This document shows positions 34,147 to 47,100 of a stretch of DNA of 64,000 bases, piece by piece. The first letter of the stretch is position 1. Every line of letters begins with the position of its first letter. The translations under genes were made by a program, and so were the position numbers. The stretch covers positions 186,001 to 250,000 of the forward strand of contig NC_012870.2 of the NCBI RefSeq assembly GCF_000003195.3, given 5' to 3'. The DNA comes from Sorghum bicolor (taxonomy: Eukaryota > Streptophyta > Magnoliopsida > Poales > Poaceae). The notes beneath the pieces were generated by a model. The model saw only the letters and a program-made list of their open reading frames with translations. It was not told the DNA's origin and did not search any database.

Positions 34147-36325
34147 GGCAGTGTTTAGTTTCGAAAAAATTTCGCGACACTATAACACTTTTTGTTTGTT
34201 TGTAATAATTATTGTCTAATTATGAACTAACTAGTGAAAGGTCCTAATATGGCTAGAGGGGGGTGAATAGCCTATTAAAAAGTTCTACAAATTCACTAGA
34301 GCAAGAGGTTAGTAAATAACAAAGCGAAGCTTTTTGCTCTAGCTCTAAGGGGTGTTTGCAAGCCACCTATTCAACAATTCTAGTTGATATTATCACTAGG
34401 CACACAAGAGCTATGTCTCTACTTACACTAGAGAGCTACCTAAAGTTTCTATACAAGTATGTAAGCTACTCTAGTTTGCAAGAAAGTAAGAGAGAAGGTT
34501 TGATCTTTATACCACCGCGTAGAGGGGATGAACCAATCAATAATATGAAGTCCAATCACCGGGAGAAATCCAATGAACAATCACAATGGAGACACACAAT
34601 TTTTCTCCCGAGGTTCACGTGCTTGCCGGCACGCTACGTCCCCGTTGTGTCGACCAACACTTGGTGGTTCGGTGGCTAAGAGGTGTAGCACGAACCTCGT
34701 CCTCACTAGGACACCACAAGAACCTACCCACAAGTGAGGTAGCTCAATGACACGAGCAATCCACTAATGTTGCCTTTGGCTCTCCGCCGAGGTAGGCACA
34801 AAGCTCTCACAATCACCGGGAGATGGCCACGAACAATCACCAACTCGTGCCAATGCTCCTCCGCTGCTCCAAGCCGTCTAGGTGGCGGCAACCACCAAGA
34901 GTAACAAGAAAACCGCAGCTAGAACGATCCCCAAGTGCCACTAGATGCAATCACTCAAGCAAATGCACTTGGAATCACTCCCAATCTCACAAAGATGTAT
35001 AATCTAGGAAGGAGATGAGTGGGAGGTGTTTGCTTAGGCTCACAAGGATGTCAAGTATGTTAGAATGCCAAGAGTGTGAGCCCCAAGCCTGCCAAACACG
35101 TATTTATAGCCCCTCAAACAAATAGAGCCGTTGGCTCTTACACTGGGCGAAATACGGGGTCACCGGACGCTCTTAAAGGGGCACCGGACGCTCAACACCA
35201 GCGTCCGGTGCTCCAACGTCAGCCGCGTGTCAGAGTCTAACGGTAACCTGCAGAGCACCGGACGCTGAGCAGGTTGGCACCGGACACGTCCAGTGCACAC
35301 CGGACTCATGCGCAGAGAGCTCCGCAAACTTGCAGGGTCACCGGACGCAAGCCACCGGACGCACCCTCAGCGTCCGGTGCTCACCGGACCCATGCGCAGA
35401 GAGGGTCGCAAAACGCCCGCACACCGGACGCGCACCACCGGACGCTCAAGCCAGCGTCTGGTGCCTATCGTCCGGTGCCTTACCCTAGCTGGGCCAGGCA
35501 CTGTCTGCACCGGACGCTCAAACGCAGCGTCCGGTGCCTCAGAAGCTAGCGTCCGGTGAGTGTTTCTCAGCGCCCGCGACTTCTCCAAAAATTCCCACCG
35601 GCGTAATAGAAAATATGCACTTCATTTTCTCAAAAGCGCCGAATCCCGCCTCGCAAGCTCGGCGGGAGGGAGAGAGGAACCCATCCTCTCTCTAACCTTC
35701 AAACTCCAACTCCCTTCTCAAAGTGTGCCAACACCACAACGTGTGAACCAACATGTGCACGTGTGTTAGCATTTTCACAATCATTTTCTTTGAAGGAGTT
35801 AAGTTAGCTCACTAGGTTCTAAATGCATGCACATGAACAATGACACCTAGTGGCACTTGATAACCGCTTAGCCAAAGAATTCCCCTCTTTATAGTACGGC
35901 TATCTATCCTAAAAGTGATCACACCCTCTATGGTGTCTTGATCACCAAAGCCAAAACCCTAAGCAATACCTTTTGCCTTGATCTCCACAGAGTTTTGTTT
36001 TTCTCTTTCTTCTTTTCCAAGTTGAGCACTTGATCATCTTGTGGTCATCACCATCATCATCACTTGCTCCATCACTTGGCATGTACCAATCTCATTAAGT
36101 CTACACAGACTTAGTATAGAGGTTAGTACTAGGGTTTCATCAATTATCCAAAACCAAACTAGGGCTTTCAACTAGCCTCAAAAGATTCGTCTCATCGTTC
36201 AAACCAAATTGTTTAATTAGTTTTTATTTTTGTCTATATTTAATACTCTATGCATGCGTCTAAAGATTTAATGTCACAGGAAATCTTAAAAAATTTTGGA
36301 TTTTGAGGTGGAAGTAAACAAGGCC
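34147..36325. mobile_element. Tourist-like MITE split by a solo LTR
   Basis: The left half (34147-34234) begins GGCAGTGTTTAGTTTCG. The right half (36171-36325) ends GGAAGTAAACAAGGCC. Together they rebuild one Tourist copy, with the duplicated ACTAG at the break showing that the LTR came later. The outer flanks (CAG, CTA) do not match. Confidence 0.82.
34235..36170 (-). mobile_element. Solo LTR, TGAAAG...CTTTCA family, copy A
   Basis: Length is 1,936 bp with ends TGAAAGGTCC and GGGCTTTCA and a perfect 5-bp duplication ACTAG (34230-34234, 36171-36175). The sense strand is -, judged from the TATA box (TATTTATA on +, 35101-35108). Upstream of it, in sense, lies a dense array (35160-35560) with at least 16 exact CACCGGAC/GTCCGGTG motifs in both orientations. 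It has no coding capacity. No internal region of this family is in the window. Confidence 0.88.
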
Positions 36326-36895
36326 CTAGGTGCCTTCCCAGTCTCCTATATGATGTCCATGATTTTATTGTTATAAAATATACGGATTTAATCCTAGAAG
36401 GAAAGGAGAAGGAATTCTAATTCTAGTCCGTTTATATGTGGGTTTTTACCAAAATTTTTAGACCTTGGAGTATTATAAAAAAATAGTCTATGTAATGATT
36501 AATATATACACGTAGGAACTCTATGTAATGATCAATATTTAAAGAAATAAAGAATAATCTCCCTATCTTATGTCTATTTGTTCTCTACTTTCAATCTATT
36601 ATATTGATCATGAGAGACGGAGAGGGAAAGATCCCAACCGCTGGCAACATATTTTATAACACGTTCATGCCGCCGATGTCCCGGATGTGACTACTTCGAC
36701 GACGCGACATCCTGACGTTGTTAGCGGAACGGATCTGCTACCTCTACCTGCAACTAATCTGCACTGCATCAACATGCAGCGTCGCCGTCAAACAGGTGAT
36801 TCTACGACAATGTCAAACGCCCTACGCGGTATGTATCTATTAACCACTGTACTACGTATGGGGCATGTGACGTAGATCAAATTGACATCCTATAC
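36326..36895. other. Intergenic, unassigned
   Basis: AT-rich up to 36600, then moderately GC-rich with a 62-codon + frame (36687-36875) that matches nothing I recognise. No RNA gene or repeat is evident. Confidence 0.4.
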
Positions 36896-37147
36896 GAGGG
36901 CCTTGTTTAGTTCACCCAAAAAAACAAAAAAAAAATCAAGATTTTCCCGTCACATCGAATCTTGCGGCACATGCATAAAGCTTTAAATATAGTCAAAAAC
37001 AAAAACTAATTACACAGTTTAACTGTAAATCGTGAGATGAATATGTTGAGCCTAATTAGTCCATTATTAGACAATATTTGCCACAAACAAACGAAAGTGC
37101 TATAGTGCTCCGAAGCAAAAAAAAAATGGAAATTAAACAAGGCCGAG
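36896..37147. mobile_element. Tourist-like MITE with GAG flanks
   Basis: The element is 36899-37144, with ends GGCCTTGTTTAGTTCA and AAATTAAACAAGGCC. GAG occurs on both sides (36896-36898, 37145-37147), an exact 3-bp duplication that is not the usual TWA. Confidence 0.85.
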
Positions 37148-38230
37148 GTACGATATAATCTGGCAGATTGTGTTTATCCTTGCTATCGAACTGGCCATTT
37201 CCATCGCACATGTAGTATGTAAAATTGATATATACAATACATACGAGAATTCCATCCATGATTTAAGAATAAAGAAAAGGGCTTGAATGCGTCAGAACTT
37301 AAGCACCCTGCATGCTCCTGCATGAGCGTGTGCACTGCCCGGCCTTGTAGGCTGCCACCGATCGACACCCTGGCAATGCTTTCTTGTAGGAAGTAAGTCC
37401 ATCAAATTTTGGATAGAACTAATTTCATCAAATTAAAATGTTACACGTCTAAATCGATTAATTTTCCTAAAGAACAACAATTTCTCAAGAAACCCGTGGA
37501 TGTTCCAAAGATATTGCTGTACAGATCATGGATCGACTTGCCATCAATCCACCTAACCTCATCATGCTCATACTGTAAGTATCCAAGCTGAATCTACTCT
37601 TATATCACTGCTGAGGCTGTGGCATGGTGAGCATGCCTATAGACTATAGCGTGTGGCGTGCCATATGCACACTTATAATTGAAAGCCACAACATCGGCTG
37701 CTATCACAAGTCATTGCTCGAACGCATATGTCTTTATCTTTTAAGATAGCTTTGGTAGCACTATTATGATGGAGGAGACCGACTCAAGATTATCTGGGCC
37801 ATGAAGGTTCATAAGCATAGTATTGAACAGTTGGAAGCCCTCTTGAGTCATCTATTAAACGGGTTGGCCCACACAGAACATGGTCCGCAAAATTGGAAAT
37901 TCATATGAACTTAAAAAAAGCTAAAAGCTTCTTGTTTTGGGATACAATAGCAGCCTGAGATAGAAAATATAATTTTCCAAAGTATAACGTGAAGTTATGA
38001 CGTCCTTTAGAAATTGTAAATCTTTTCTTAATACTTAATTATGAAAATTTCACTCCACCCAAAAATCAGTCCGCCTCCTCGGGTATTTGTCCGCCTCCCT
38101 CCAGAAGTGGAAGAGAAAAACAAATAAAAAATTTTCTAGAGTTTCTAATGTAAAATTTTTTGTACACATTGAATAAGAAAAATATAGGGGGCCTAAGTAC
38201 AAAGTGTTTGTCTTTACTTTTCTTTTATTC
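37148..38230. other. Intergenic, unassigned
   Basis: Only short chance frames occur. I see no family match, repeat or structural RNA. Confidence 0.4.
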
Positions 38231-38605
38231 TTTAAATCGGTTGAAAATTGATAAATGCGTAGTTATTCATAGAAAAATGTATAGTAATTCATAGAAAAAT
38301 CGAAAAATTATAAAACAAATTTGTTAAGCTCCACATGCGTAGATCCATGCAGTAAACAAAAAATATCACAAGTTTTAGTACATTTTTGCTAGAGATGCTT
38401 GCCTATACTTTTTAGTGTAAAATTGATCGGTTGAAAATCGATAAATATGTAATAATTCATAGAAAAATCTAAAAATTAAAAACAAATTTTATTCAGCTCC
38501 ACATATATAGATTCATGCAGTAAACAAAAAATATCACAAATTTTAGTATATTTTTTGCTGGAGATGTTTGCCTATGTTTTTTAGTGTAAAATTGAAATTA
38601 TAGTT
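38231..38605 (+). repeat. Tandem duplication, two ~190-bp units
   Basis: Unit 1 begins near 38236 (CGGTTGAAAATTGATAAATG) and unit 2 near 38428 (CGGTTGAAAATCGATAAATA). Both contain GCTCCACAT, CATGCAGTAAACAAAAAATA and TTTTTAGTGTAAAATTGA in order. The units are diverged, so the duplication is not recent. Confidence 0.8.
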
Positions 38606-39858
38606 ATTTGCTCCAATTATTATGAAAATTTTATGGTAGCCTATTTAATGTGATGCTAGATTTGTGGTAAAGTTTTAGCACCATTCCTGCATATCTCACT
38701 AATTTACTGATTTACCTAAATTTATGCTTGAGGATGCTTCAACTACCTTTATACGGTGTGTTGTTATGTCATATCAACATTTCATAAGTCCATGTGTTCA
38801 AAATCTACATACATTTAACTGATATATCATATTTTATAGGAATCATAATCTAAATAAAAAAATAAAGCTAGCAACAAACATCTTATGTTCTAATATAATA
38901 CTAAGGTATATTAAGAGGTAATATTAGAGTAAGATAAGATTTGACTGATTTCTTTTTTTATTATTGAATAAATATGTCTCCGAGCTATATGTTATTGTAC
39001 ATATTAACTATCTAATACCATAGATGTCATGGTTATCAATAAAATAAATTATAGACTTTTTAAATTTTATAAAAAGAATAAATATAAATAGATATGTAAC
39101 ATTAATTTGATGTTTTTCTCCCGTTGCAACGCACGGGCATATTTGCTAAAGTATATTTGTCACTAGGAGGATTTCCCATGCGTTGCCGCGGGTATGAAGA
39201 AGAAATATAAATATAATTTTACTGTAGTCTATCGAGTGATCTATATGTAGTTTTAGTAGTCAATTTCTGAAGAGGAAGAGAGAAGGTCACATAAGAGAAT
39301 AATTGTTAGCAGTATGCATGTATAGTTATGTGTAGGTAGTTGTATCTACTACTGAAACCATTTGTGAATGGACACTTAATTACATACGGCAGCAGTAGAA
39401 GTAGATGATGACGTTACGCAATGAGATACAAGAAAATTAGCTTAGTGAGATTTGTCTTTATAGGATATATAGATAAGGACCGAATGCATTCTGAAAAATG
39501 CACCGATAACTAAACATATATATTTGGGAGCTTTGGAATTTTATATTGACGTGTACATGCCGTGTGTGTGGATTCTCCTTTTTTGCACTTATTTGGTACA
39601 TGATTTTTTATACCATGTACTTGCTAACTTACAAAAATAAAATTGGATGATTACATTAGAAACATGATATGTGGTATATGGATTCTCTAAATCCTGCAGA
39701 TCTTAGACTTATCTCCTTTAAGAGACTCATATTTTATTTTCTAGCATAATGAATTTTTGGGATAAATGAATGGTTGATATTAATTCCGAAAATTTATATT
39801 TATACCATAATCTTAAAAAATGCTAGAATGCTTCTATGAATATTTTTTGGGATAATGA
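38606..39858. other. AT-rich intergenic, possible Helitron end
   Basis: There is no gene. CCCGTTGCAACGCACGGG (39122-39139) can form a small hairpin and is followed 9 bp later by CTAA, the layout of a Helitron 3' end. TTTTGGGATAA-type sequence leading to GAATGGTTGATAT occurs twice (about 39757 and 39846), just before the copia fragment. Confidence 0.35.
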
Positions 39859-40087
39859 ATGGTTGATATCAATAATGATGATTGTCCCTGTGTTTTCATA
39901 AATAAATCTGACGATGGGTTTTGCATCATCTCTGTCTATGTTGATGATTTGAACATCATCAGGACCACAAGGGACATTGACGAAGCGATGGCTTACCTTA
40001 AGGCTGAGTTTGAGATGAAAAACTTAGGCAAAACCAAGTTTTGTTTGGGCCTACAGCTCGAACACCTCCCTGAAGGATGTTGTTTGG

Positions 40088-40616
40088 TGAAAGTTATTGA
40101 CTTCGTAACAATCACTTAAACATTAAGAATTGAATTCAAGAAATGGTCAACATTCTCATTCTGAGTTCGTACAGTACATGTCAGAGGGAGTATTTATAGG
40201 GCCCCCGACTTCGCCCAATGTACTAAATGACTATTTTGCCCTTCATACAAATGATTACAACATATTATTTGGGTGAGGGCAATGTCGTCTTTTTTCATAT
40301 TTAGTCTTCATTTCATCAGTTTTGATCTTCAAGTCTTCAGGCGGTTCTGCAGTCTTGACTTAGTCGATTTGCGCAATCAATCTATGAGCGAAGTTGAACT
40401 TCGTCTTCGCTTTACTTTTGCCAGGTTCGCTATCTGGAGGCGAAGACGAAGTCACTTGAGCGAAGTTTGAGTTGGTACCTTGGCGAAGTCAACTTTATCT
40501 TCGCTACAATCGTGTTCCTATAGAAAAATTCTAAACAGAAATTAGAGAGTTGATCCTTTAGAATCTTAACTCCAAAGTTTGGGACTACTTTTCATGACTA
40601 AATCCAACTCTCAACA
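40088..40616 (-). mobile_element. Short solo LTR inside the copia
   Basis: On + it runs TGAAAGTTATTG...CTCTCAACA (529 bp), TG...CA in either reading. The sense strand is - by a TATA box (TATTTATA at 40191-40198 on +). Upstream in sense are six GCGAAG/CTTCGC motifs in both orientations (40388-40504). The flanks TTTGG and GAGG match poorly, so the duplication is decayed. Removing it restores the copia frame GCCLVH. Confidence 0.65.
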
Positions 40617-40624
40617 GAGGTACA

Positions 40625-40983
40625 TGTTATGACGGGCATAACATACCAGTAAGCCTAATAGTGGCTAGGAGAAGGTGGTGGAGTTAGGGGGTTTAGCCCG
40701 TATACGCTGCTATTATTAATATTCTTATGGGGTTTTCTTATAATTGCTATTATTTGAGATATATAAATATTTGTAAACCCTATGGGACAAATTAAGCAGA
40801 AACATTATTTGTTTCCGGCTTCGTGAAGGGAGTTGGGATTTTCCACCGATCTCCTGCCCTAGCCTGCGCGTGCAGCAGCCACGGCGCTGCCGCGTCATCT
40901 TCCTCGTGTGCTCAGGCCACGTCCTCGACCCTCCCACTCATACAGCTTGTGATCTATTCCTGGTAGGACTAGGGTTCCTATCA
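40625..40983 (+). repeat. 5' LTR of the gypsy element
   Basis: It starts TGTTATGACGGGC and ends GGTTCCTATCA. It matches the 3' LTR along its full length with scattered substitutions and small indels. Confidence 0.93.
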
Positions 40984-41131
40984 CGTTGGTATCGGGGACT
41001 TCTAAGACGATGACGACGCTGCCGCCGGCATCCGGCACCCCGCCGCCACCAGGCTCTAGCGCCCCGCTACCCGTTGCTCCTTCTGAATTTGATGAATCCT
41101 CCAGCACTCCTCGCACCAGGCCCTAGAGGGT

Positions 41132-44100
41132 TTGGCTAGGGTGGTCGACCAAGCTGGCCGCAACACGGCTCAGCTCGGCCGTACCGTGGACACCCTCAGT
41201 TGCAACATGGCTGCCATGCAGCAGTCCCTAGTGAGCTTGCTGCCGCTGCCGCTCCCGCCCTCCTCGCAGTCGGCTCCACCATCGCTCGTGCTATCTATGT
41301 CTCCGCCGATCCAATATTCCTTTCGGATGCCAACCGTCAGCTCCGAGATCCCCTTGCACCAGATGCGGTAGCTAGCCTCCCATTCGCCCATCCTGTCGTG
41401 GGTGTTGATGGGTACGCCGCCGCTAATATACACAGTGGCGACAACCGTCACGCCATCAACGGGGAATGGGTCCAGTGGGCTCCTAGCCCCGGGCACGGGT
41501 ACCTTCTACGACGGTACCAGCGGGATGCTACTCTATGACAGCGGTCCTGCGTTCCTAGCAGCAGGGACCGATGGCCACCGACTAGGCGGTGTGCTTGGCG
41601 GTGCCCACGTTGGTGACCCTGTCGACCTCCCCGCGGGCGCCCATGCTCCACCGCGCTTCTACAATCTAGAGTTCGCCACTTATGATGGCACCATCGACAC
41701 ACTCAACTGGCTCAACCAGTGCGGGCAGTTTTTTCAGGGCCAACGCACCCTCGCCTCCGACTATACGTGGCTAGCCTCCTACTACCTCCGTGGCCTGGTG
41801 CAAACATGGTATTATGCACTAGAACAAGATGAGCGCATGCCCGCGTGAGAGCGATTCCATGAGCTGTGCCAGCTTCGCTTCGGGCCCCCAACATAGGGCA
41901 CTCATTTGGCGGAACTCGCTCGGCTGCCCTTCACCACCTCTGTCCAGGACTACTCGAAGTGCTACAATGTTGTCCTCTGCCACGAGCGCGACCTCAATGC
42001 CTGTCAGAAGGCCCAGCTATATGTGGGCGGTCTTCCTAAGCACATTAGGGTCGATGTGGAGATACACCACCTACCGAACCTTAAAACTGAGATGTACTAT
42101 GCACAGGCCTATGAGCGGCACACGGCGGCCTTCCTCCCTGCTCTATAGCAGTTGTAGCAGCAGCAGCGAGGCGGCCATGGCCCTCGCCCTGTAGCACCAG
42201 CACCTACTGCAGCTGCCCCAGTCCAGCCAGCCGTCGCTGCTGTTCCTAGGTAGCCACACATCTTCCAGCGTTACACACCAACCGAGCAGATGGAACGGTG
42301 TCGACAAGGCCTCTGCTTCAACTGTGATGAGCCATATGCTCGCGGCCATATCTGCAAGCGCCACTTCTACCTCGAGACCGTTGACGAGCCGAGGGACACG
42401 ATTGGGGAGGAGGGTGACCCGACCAACCACCCAACAGAGTAGGATAACCCTAGGCCAACGCCGCCACCTCCCTAGTGGTGTCTCTCCATGCAGTGGCTGG
42501 CATTCGACTACCAAACACCATGCTATTACCTGTGACTTGCAAGGGTGAATGCTTCCTATCCCTGATCGACATCGGCTCTACGTGTAACTTTGTCTAGGAA
42601 GACGCCATGCGTCATCTTGGTCTCTCTCCCTCTAGGGTGAGCATCTTCGGTGATCGATTGGCTTGCGAGGGGATTGCGCACAATGTCCCCATCCGCATTG
42701 GGCACGAGGACTTCACTATCACGTGCGTCAACTTCAACTTGGGGGCCTTCGACTTCGTCATCGGCTTCGACTTCCTCTAGACGCTGGGGGCCCGATCCTT
42801 TGGGATTGCACGGTGCTTACCCTGGCGTTCTAGCACAACGGACGCTGGGTCATGGTGGAGCCACCAGCGTCGGCCCAACAGCAGCAGGCCACAGCCACCA
42901 CTACTTTTGGGCTCCCCTTCCTGGATAATCTCCTCCAGTAGCACCACGCCATCTTCAACGAGCCGACAGAGCTCCCACCGGCGCGGTCGTACGACCATCG
43001 CGTCCACCTACTGCCGGGCATGGCCCTGGTGGCGGTGTGGTTGTACTGCTATCCTCAGCTTCAGAAGGTTGAGCTAGAGCGGCAGTGCACTAAGATGCTC
43101 GCCTAGGGCATCATCCGCCCCAGCACATCCTCGTTCTCCGCTTCGGTCCTCCTTGTTCGCAAGGCGGACAATTCCTAGAGGTTCTACATCGACTATCGCG
43201 CCCTCAACACGAAAACCTCCAAGGACAAGTTTCCCATCCCCCATGGTGGACGAGCTTCCAGACGAGCTTCACGGCGCTCGCTTCTTCACGAAGCTAGACT
43301 TGTGCTCTGGCTACCATCAGGTGCGGATGCACCCAACGACATCAGCAAGATGACTTTCCGCACACATCAGGGCCATTATGAGTTCTTGGTGATGCCATTT
43401 GGCCTCTCCAATGCCCTGGCTACCTTCCAGGCGCTGATGAACAACATCCTCAGGTCGTTCCTTCATAGGTTCGTGTTGGTGTTTTTCGATGATATACTGA
43501 TCTGTAGCTCCTCGTGGACAGAGCACCTACAGCACGTCAGCCTTGTCCTCACTGCCCTTCACGCCCACAATGGTCTACCTCAAGTGTTCCAAGTGTTCGT
43601 TTGGGGCCTCATTCGTGGCCTACCTCGGGCACGTCATCTCTGCAGAGGGCGTCACTATGGACACCGACAAGATCGCAGCGGTGGCTGCGTGGCTAGCTCT
43701 ACGTTCTGCTTGGGTCCCATGGGGCTTCCTTGGGCTCGCTAGCTACTATCGGAAGTTCATCCGGGACTTTGGCGTCATCGCAGCACTGGTAACGCGTCTC
43801 TTGCTCCAAGACGCATTCGCTTGGGACGACGATGCTGAGGCGACCTTCTAGGCACTAAAGGCCGCCCTCACCATGGGTCTCGTCCTTTAGATGCCTGACT
43901 TTGACAAGGTCTTCATCATCAACAGTGATGCATTGGGTGCAGGGTTCGACGTTGTTCTTCATCAGGGCATGGGACCCCTCGCTATCTTCAGTAGGTCATT
44001 CGCCGCTCGCCATCTCAAGCTTGCCGCCTACGAGTGAGAGCTTATCGGGTTGGTGCAGGTTGTGTGGCATTGGAGGCCCTACCTCTAGGGGTGCCACTTT

Positions 44101-47100
44101 GTGGTGTGCACGGACCACTACAGCCTCAAGTACTTGTTGGACCAGCGCCTTTTGATGACAGTACAACACTAATGGGTCAGCAAGCTCTTCGGCTTTGATT
44201 TCGCTGTCAAATTTCATTCGGGGCGCTTTAACACCATGGAGGACGCCTTGTCTCACCGCGACGTCGGCTCGGTCCTAGAGGCAGATTGTACGGAAGCTGC
44301 GATGGCTGCTCTCTCCGGGCCAACATTCACCTACTTCGACCTCATCCACTGCGCCTCAACCATGGCTCTAGATGTTGTCTAGCAGTGTACCCATTTGTGT
44401 GCAGGTGAGCTGGCCGCCTCTTGGCGCGAGGACGGTGACTTGCTGCTGCATGGCTCCCGCGTGTTCATTCCCGACGTCACTGAACTCTAGCACCAGGCTA
44501 TTTAGCTAGCCCATGGTGTCGGGCATGAGGGCATTCAGAAGACCTTGCACCATCTCCGCGCTGATTTTTCCATTCCAGGTGATCGTGCTTTGGTGTAGGA
44601 TTGGGTACGCACTTGTGTGACATGCCAGCATAACAACACAGAGACCCTTCAGCTGGTGGGTCTCCTACAGCCTCTTGAGATGTCATCCTAGGTGTGGGCG
44701 GACATATCCATGGATTTCATCGAGGGGCTGCCCAACGTTGGTGGCAAGTCCATCATCCTCACCGTCATTGACCTCTTCTCTAAGTACGTGCATTTTATCA
44801 CGCTTGGTCACCCCTACACTGCGACATCGGTCGCTCATGCCTTCTTCAATGGTGTTGTTTGGTTGCATGGGTTTCCTCTATCCATTGTCAGTGACAGGGA
44901 CCCCGTATTTATTGGTCACGTATGGCACGACCTCTTCCAGCGGGCGGGCATGACTCTTCATATGAGCACGGTCTTCCACCCTCAGACTCATGGTCAGTCT
45001 GAGGTGGTCAACAAGGTGATTGCATTGTATCTACATTGTGTTATAGGTGATCGGCCATGTGCTTGGTGAAAGGTCCAAATAGCTAGAGGGGTGGTGAATA
45101 GCCTATTTAAAATTTTCTACAAACTTCAACTAGACAAGTTGATTAGTAAAACAAAAGGCGAAGCTATTCTAGCACTAGCACAACTAAGCTATGCAAGCTG
45201 CCTACACAAGTCTAGCAAGAAAGCTAAACACAAGTTACAACAAGAAAGCACACCAAGAAACTTGCTACACTCCTAAACAAGAGAGCTAAGCTAAACAAGC
45301 TAAACAACTAACGAGTTATACAAGTAAATAAAGGAGTGGAGCGTGATTATTATACCAATGTTGTAGAGTAGAGATATATCCAACCAATCACTCACGACCA
45401 CAATCACAATAGATAATCCTCGGCAAGAGATGACACAAGATTTTTACCGAGGTTCACTTGCTTCCCGGCAAGCTAGTCCTCGTTGTGGCGATACACCCAC
45501 TTGATGGATCACGAGCTAATTGGCAATCCAAAGCCAAACCCTCAGCGGGTGCCGCACATCCACTCACAAGATGGGAATCCTCCAAGCCACGAGCAATCCA
45601 CTAGAGTAGCCAATTGCGATCTCCCGCGGGGAAGGCTCAAGAACCCCTCACAGATCACTTGGTGAGGCTCGAAACAATCTCCAATCACGAGCTCAACACC
45701 ACCGCTGCTCCAAGCCGTCTAGGGCGTCGGGAAACACCCAAGAGTAACAAGAAATCCGCAGCAAACTCAAGAATCAAGTGCCACTAAATGCAACTCTCAA
45801 GGCAATGTACTTGAATCTCACTCAATCTCACTAGGATTAGCAATCAAGCAAGGAGATGAGTGGAGGGAGTGTTCTCTAGCTCAAAGTATGCCTCAAGTAA
45901 TCAAATGTGCAAGAGAGCACCTCCCAAAGCCAGCCACCTTCTATTTATAAGCCCCTCAGAGAAACTAGCCGTTTGCCACTTTCAGTGGGCTGAAAACGGG
46001 GGCACCGGACGCTACTAAGTGATCACCGGACGCTCGACCCCCAGCGTCCGGTGCTCAGGGGTAGGCCACGTGTCCTACTTGAATCCCACGTGTCAGATTC
46101 TAACGGTCACCTGCGCACCACCGGACGCTCTGTAGATTCACACCGAACGCGTCCGGTGCACACCGGACCCATGCGCAGAGAGGGTTGCAAACTTGCAGGG
46201 TCACCGGACACTAAGCACCGGTAGCGTCCGGTGCTCACCGGACCCATGCGCAGAGAGGGTTGCAAAACGCCCTCACACCGGACGCAACCCATCGGACTCT
46301 CTCCGGTGTGTCTGGTGCACTCTGCTACACCTGACAGCACACCGGACGCTAAAGGCCAGCGTCCGGTGCCTCCGCGCTGAGCGTCCGGTGAGTGTTTCTC
46401 AGCGAGAAAACACTCCCATGACTTCTCCAAATTTCCCACCGGCGCAATAGAAAATATACACTTATTTTTCTCAAAAGCGCTGAATCCCGCCGAGCTTGGA
46501 ACCCACACCCCTCTCAACCCTAGGAACTCCACCTCCTTTGTAAATGTGCTAACACCAACAAGTGTCCACCACCAGAGTGCATGTGTGTTAGCTTTTCACA
46601 AACATTTTCGCCAAAGGAGTTAAGTTAGCACTTTACTAGATCCTAATGCATATGCTCAAGAAGTGGACCTAGTAGCACTTGATTCAAGAGATGACCGTGA
46701 TTTCTCCTCTTGATAGTCGGCTATCTATCCTAAACCCAGTCAATCACTTCTCTACTCATCTTAGATCGGCAAAAGTAAAACCCTATGTTTATACCTTTGC
46801 CTTGATAACTTTGCTCCTCGTCTATCATCATGATCTCCACATCAAGCTTCATCCCTTTGTGATCATGTGGCCACCTTTCCATGCCACCATGTACCTTCAT
46901 CACATGTGTTGCTATGCCTAACTCAAATCACTTAAACACAAGGCATTAGCAACTTGGTGTCATTAATTACCAAAACCAAACTTGGGCTTTCACTTGGGTA
47001 GACTGGCTTTCTTGGTGGAGTATTGTTATAATACTTCCTTCCATACCACTCTTCGCGCGACTCCAGGTGGTGTACGGTCGAGCCTCACCCCCGATCAATC

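Noticed and set aside
35160..35560. CRISPR-like array of short repeats
   Set aside because: The repeats are 10-mers in both orientations with irregular spacing inside a plant LTR; no constant-length spacers and no cas genes.
34235..36170. Interpretation of the TGAAAG units as DNA transposons because of the TGAAAG/CTTTCA inverted ends
   Set aside because: TG...CA ends, 5-bp duplications and an internal TATA fit solo LTRs better; kept only as an alternative in the findings.
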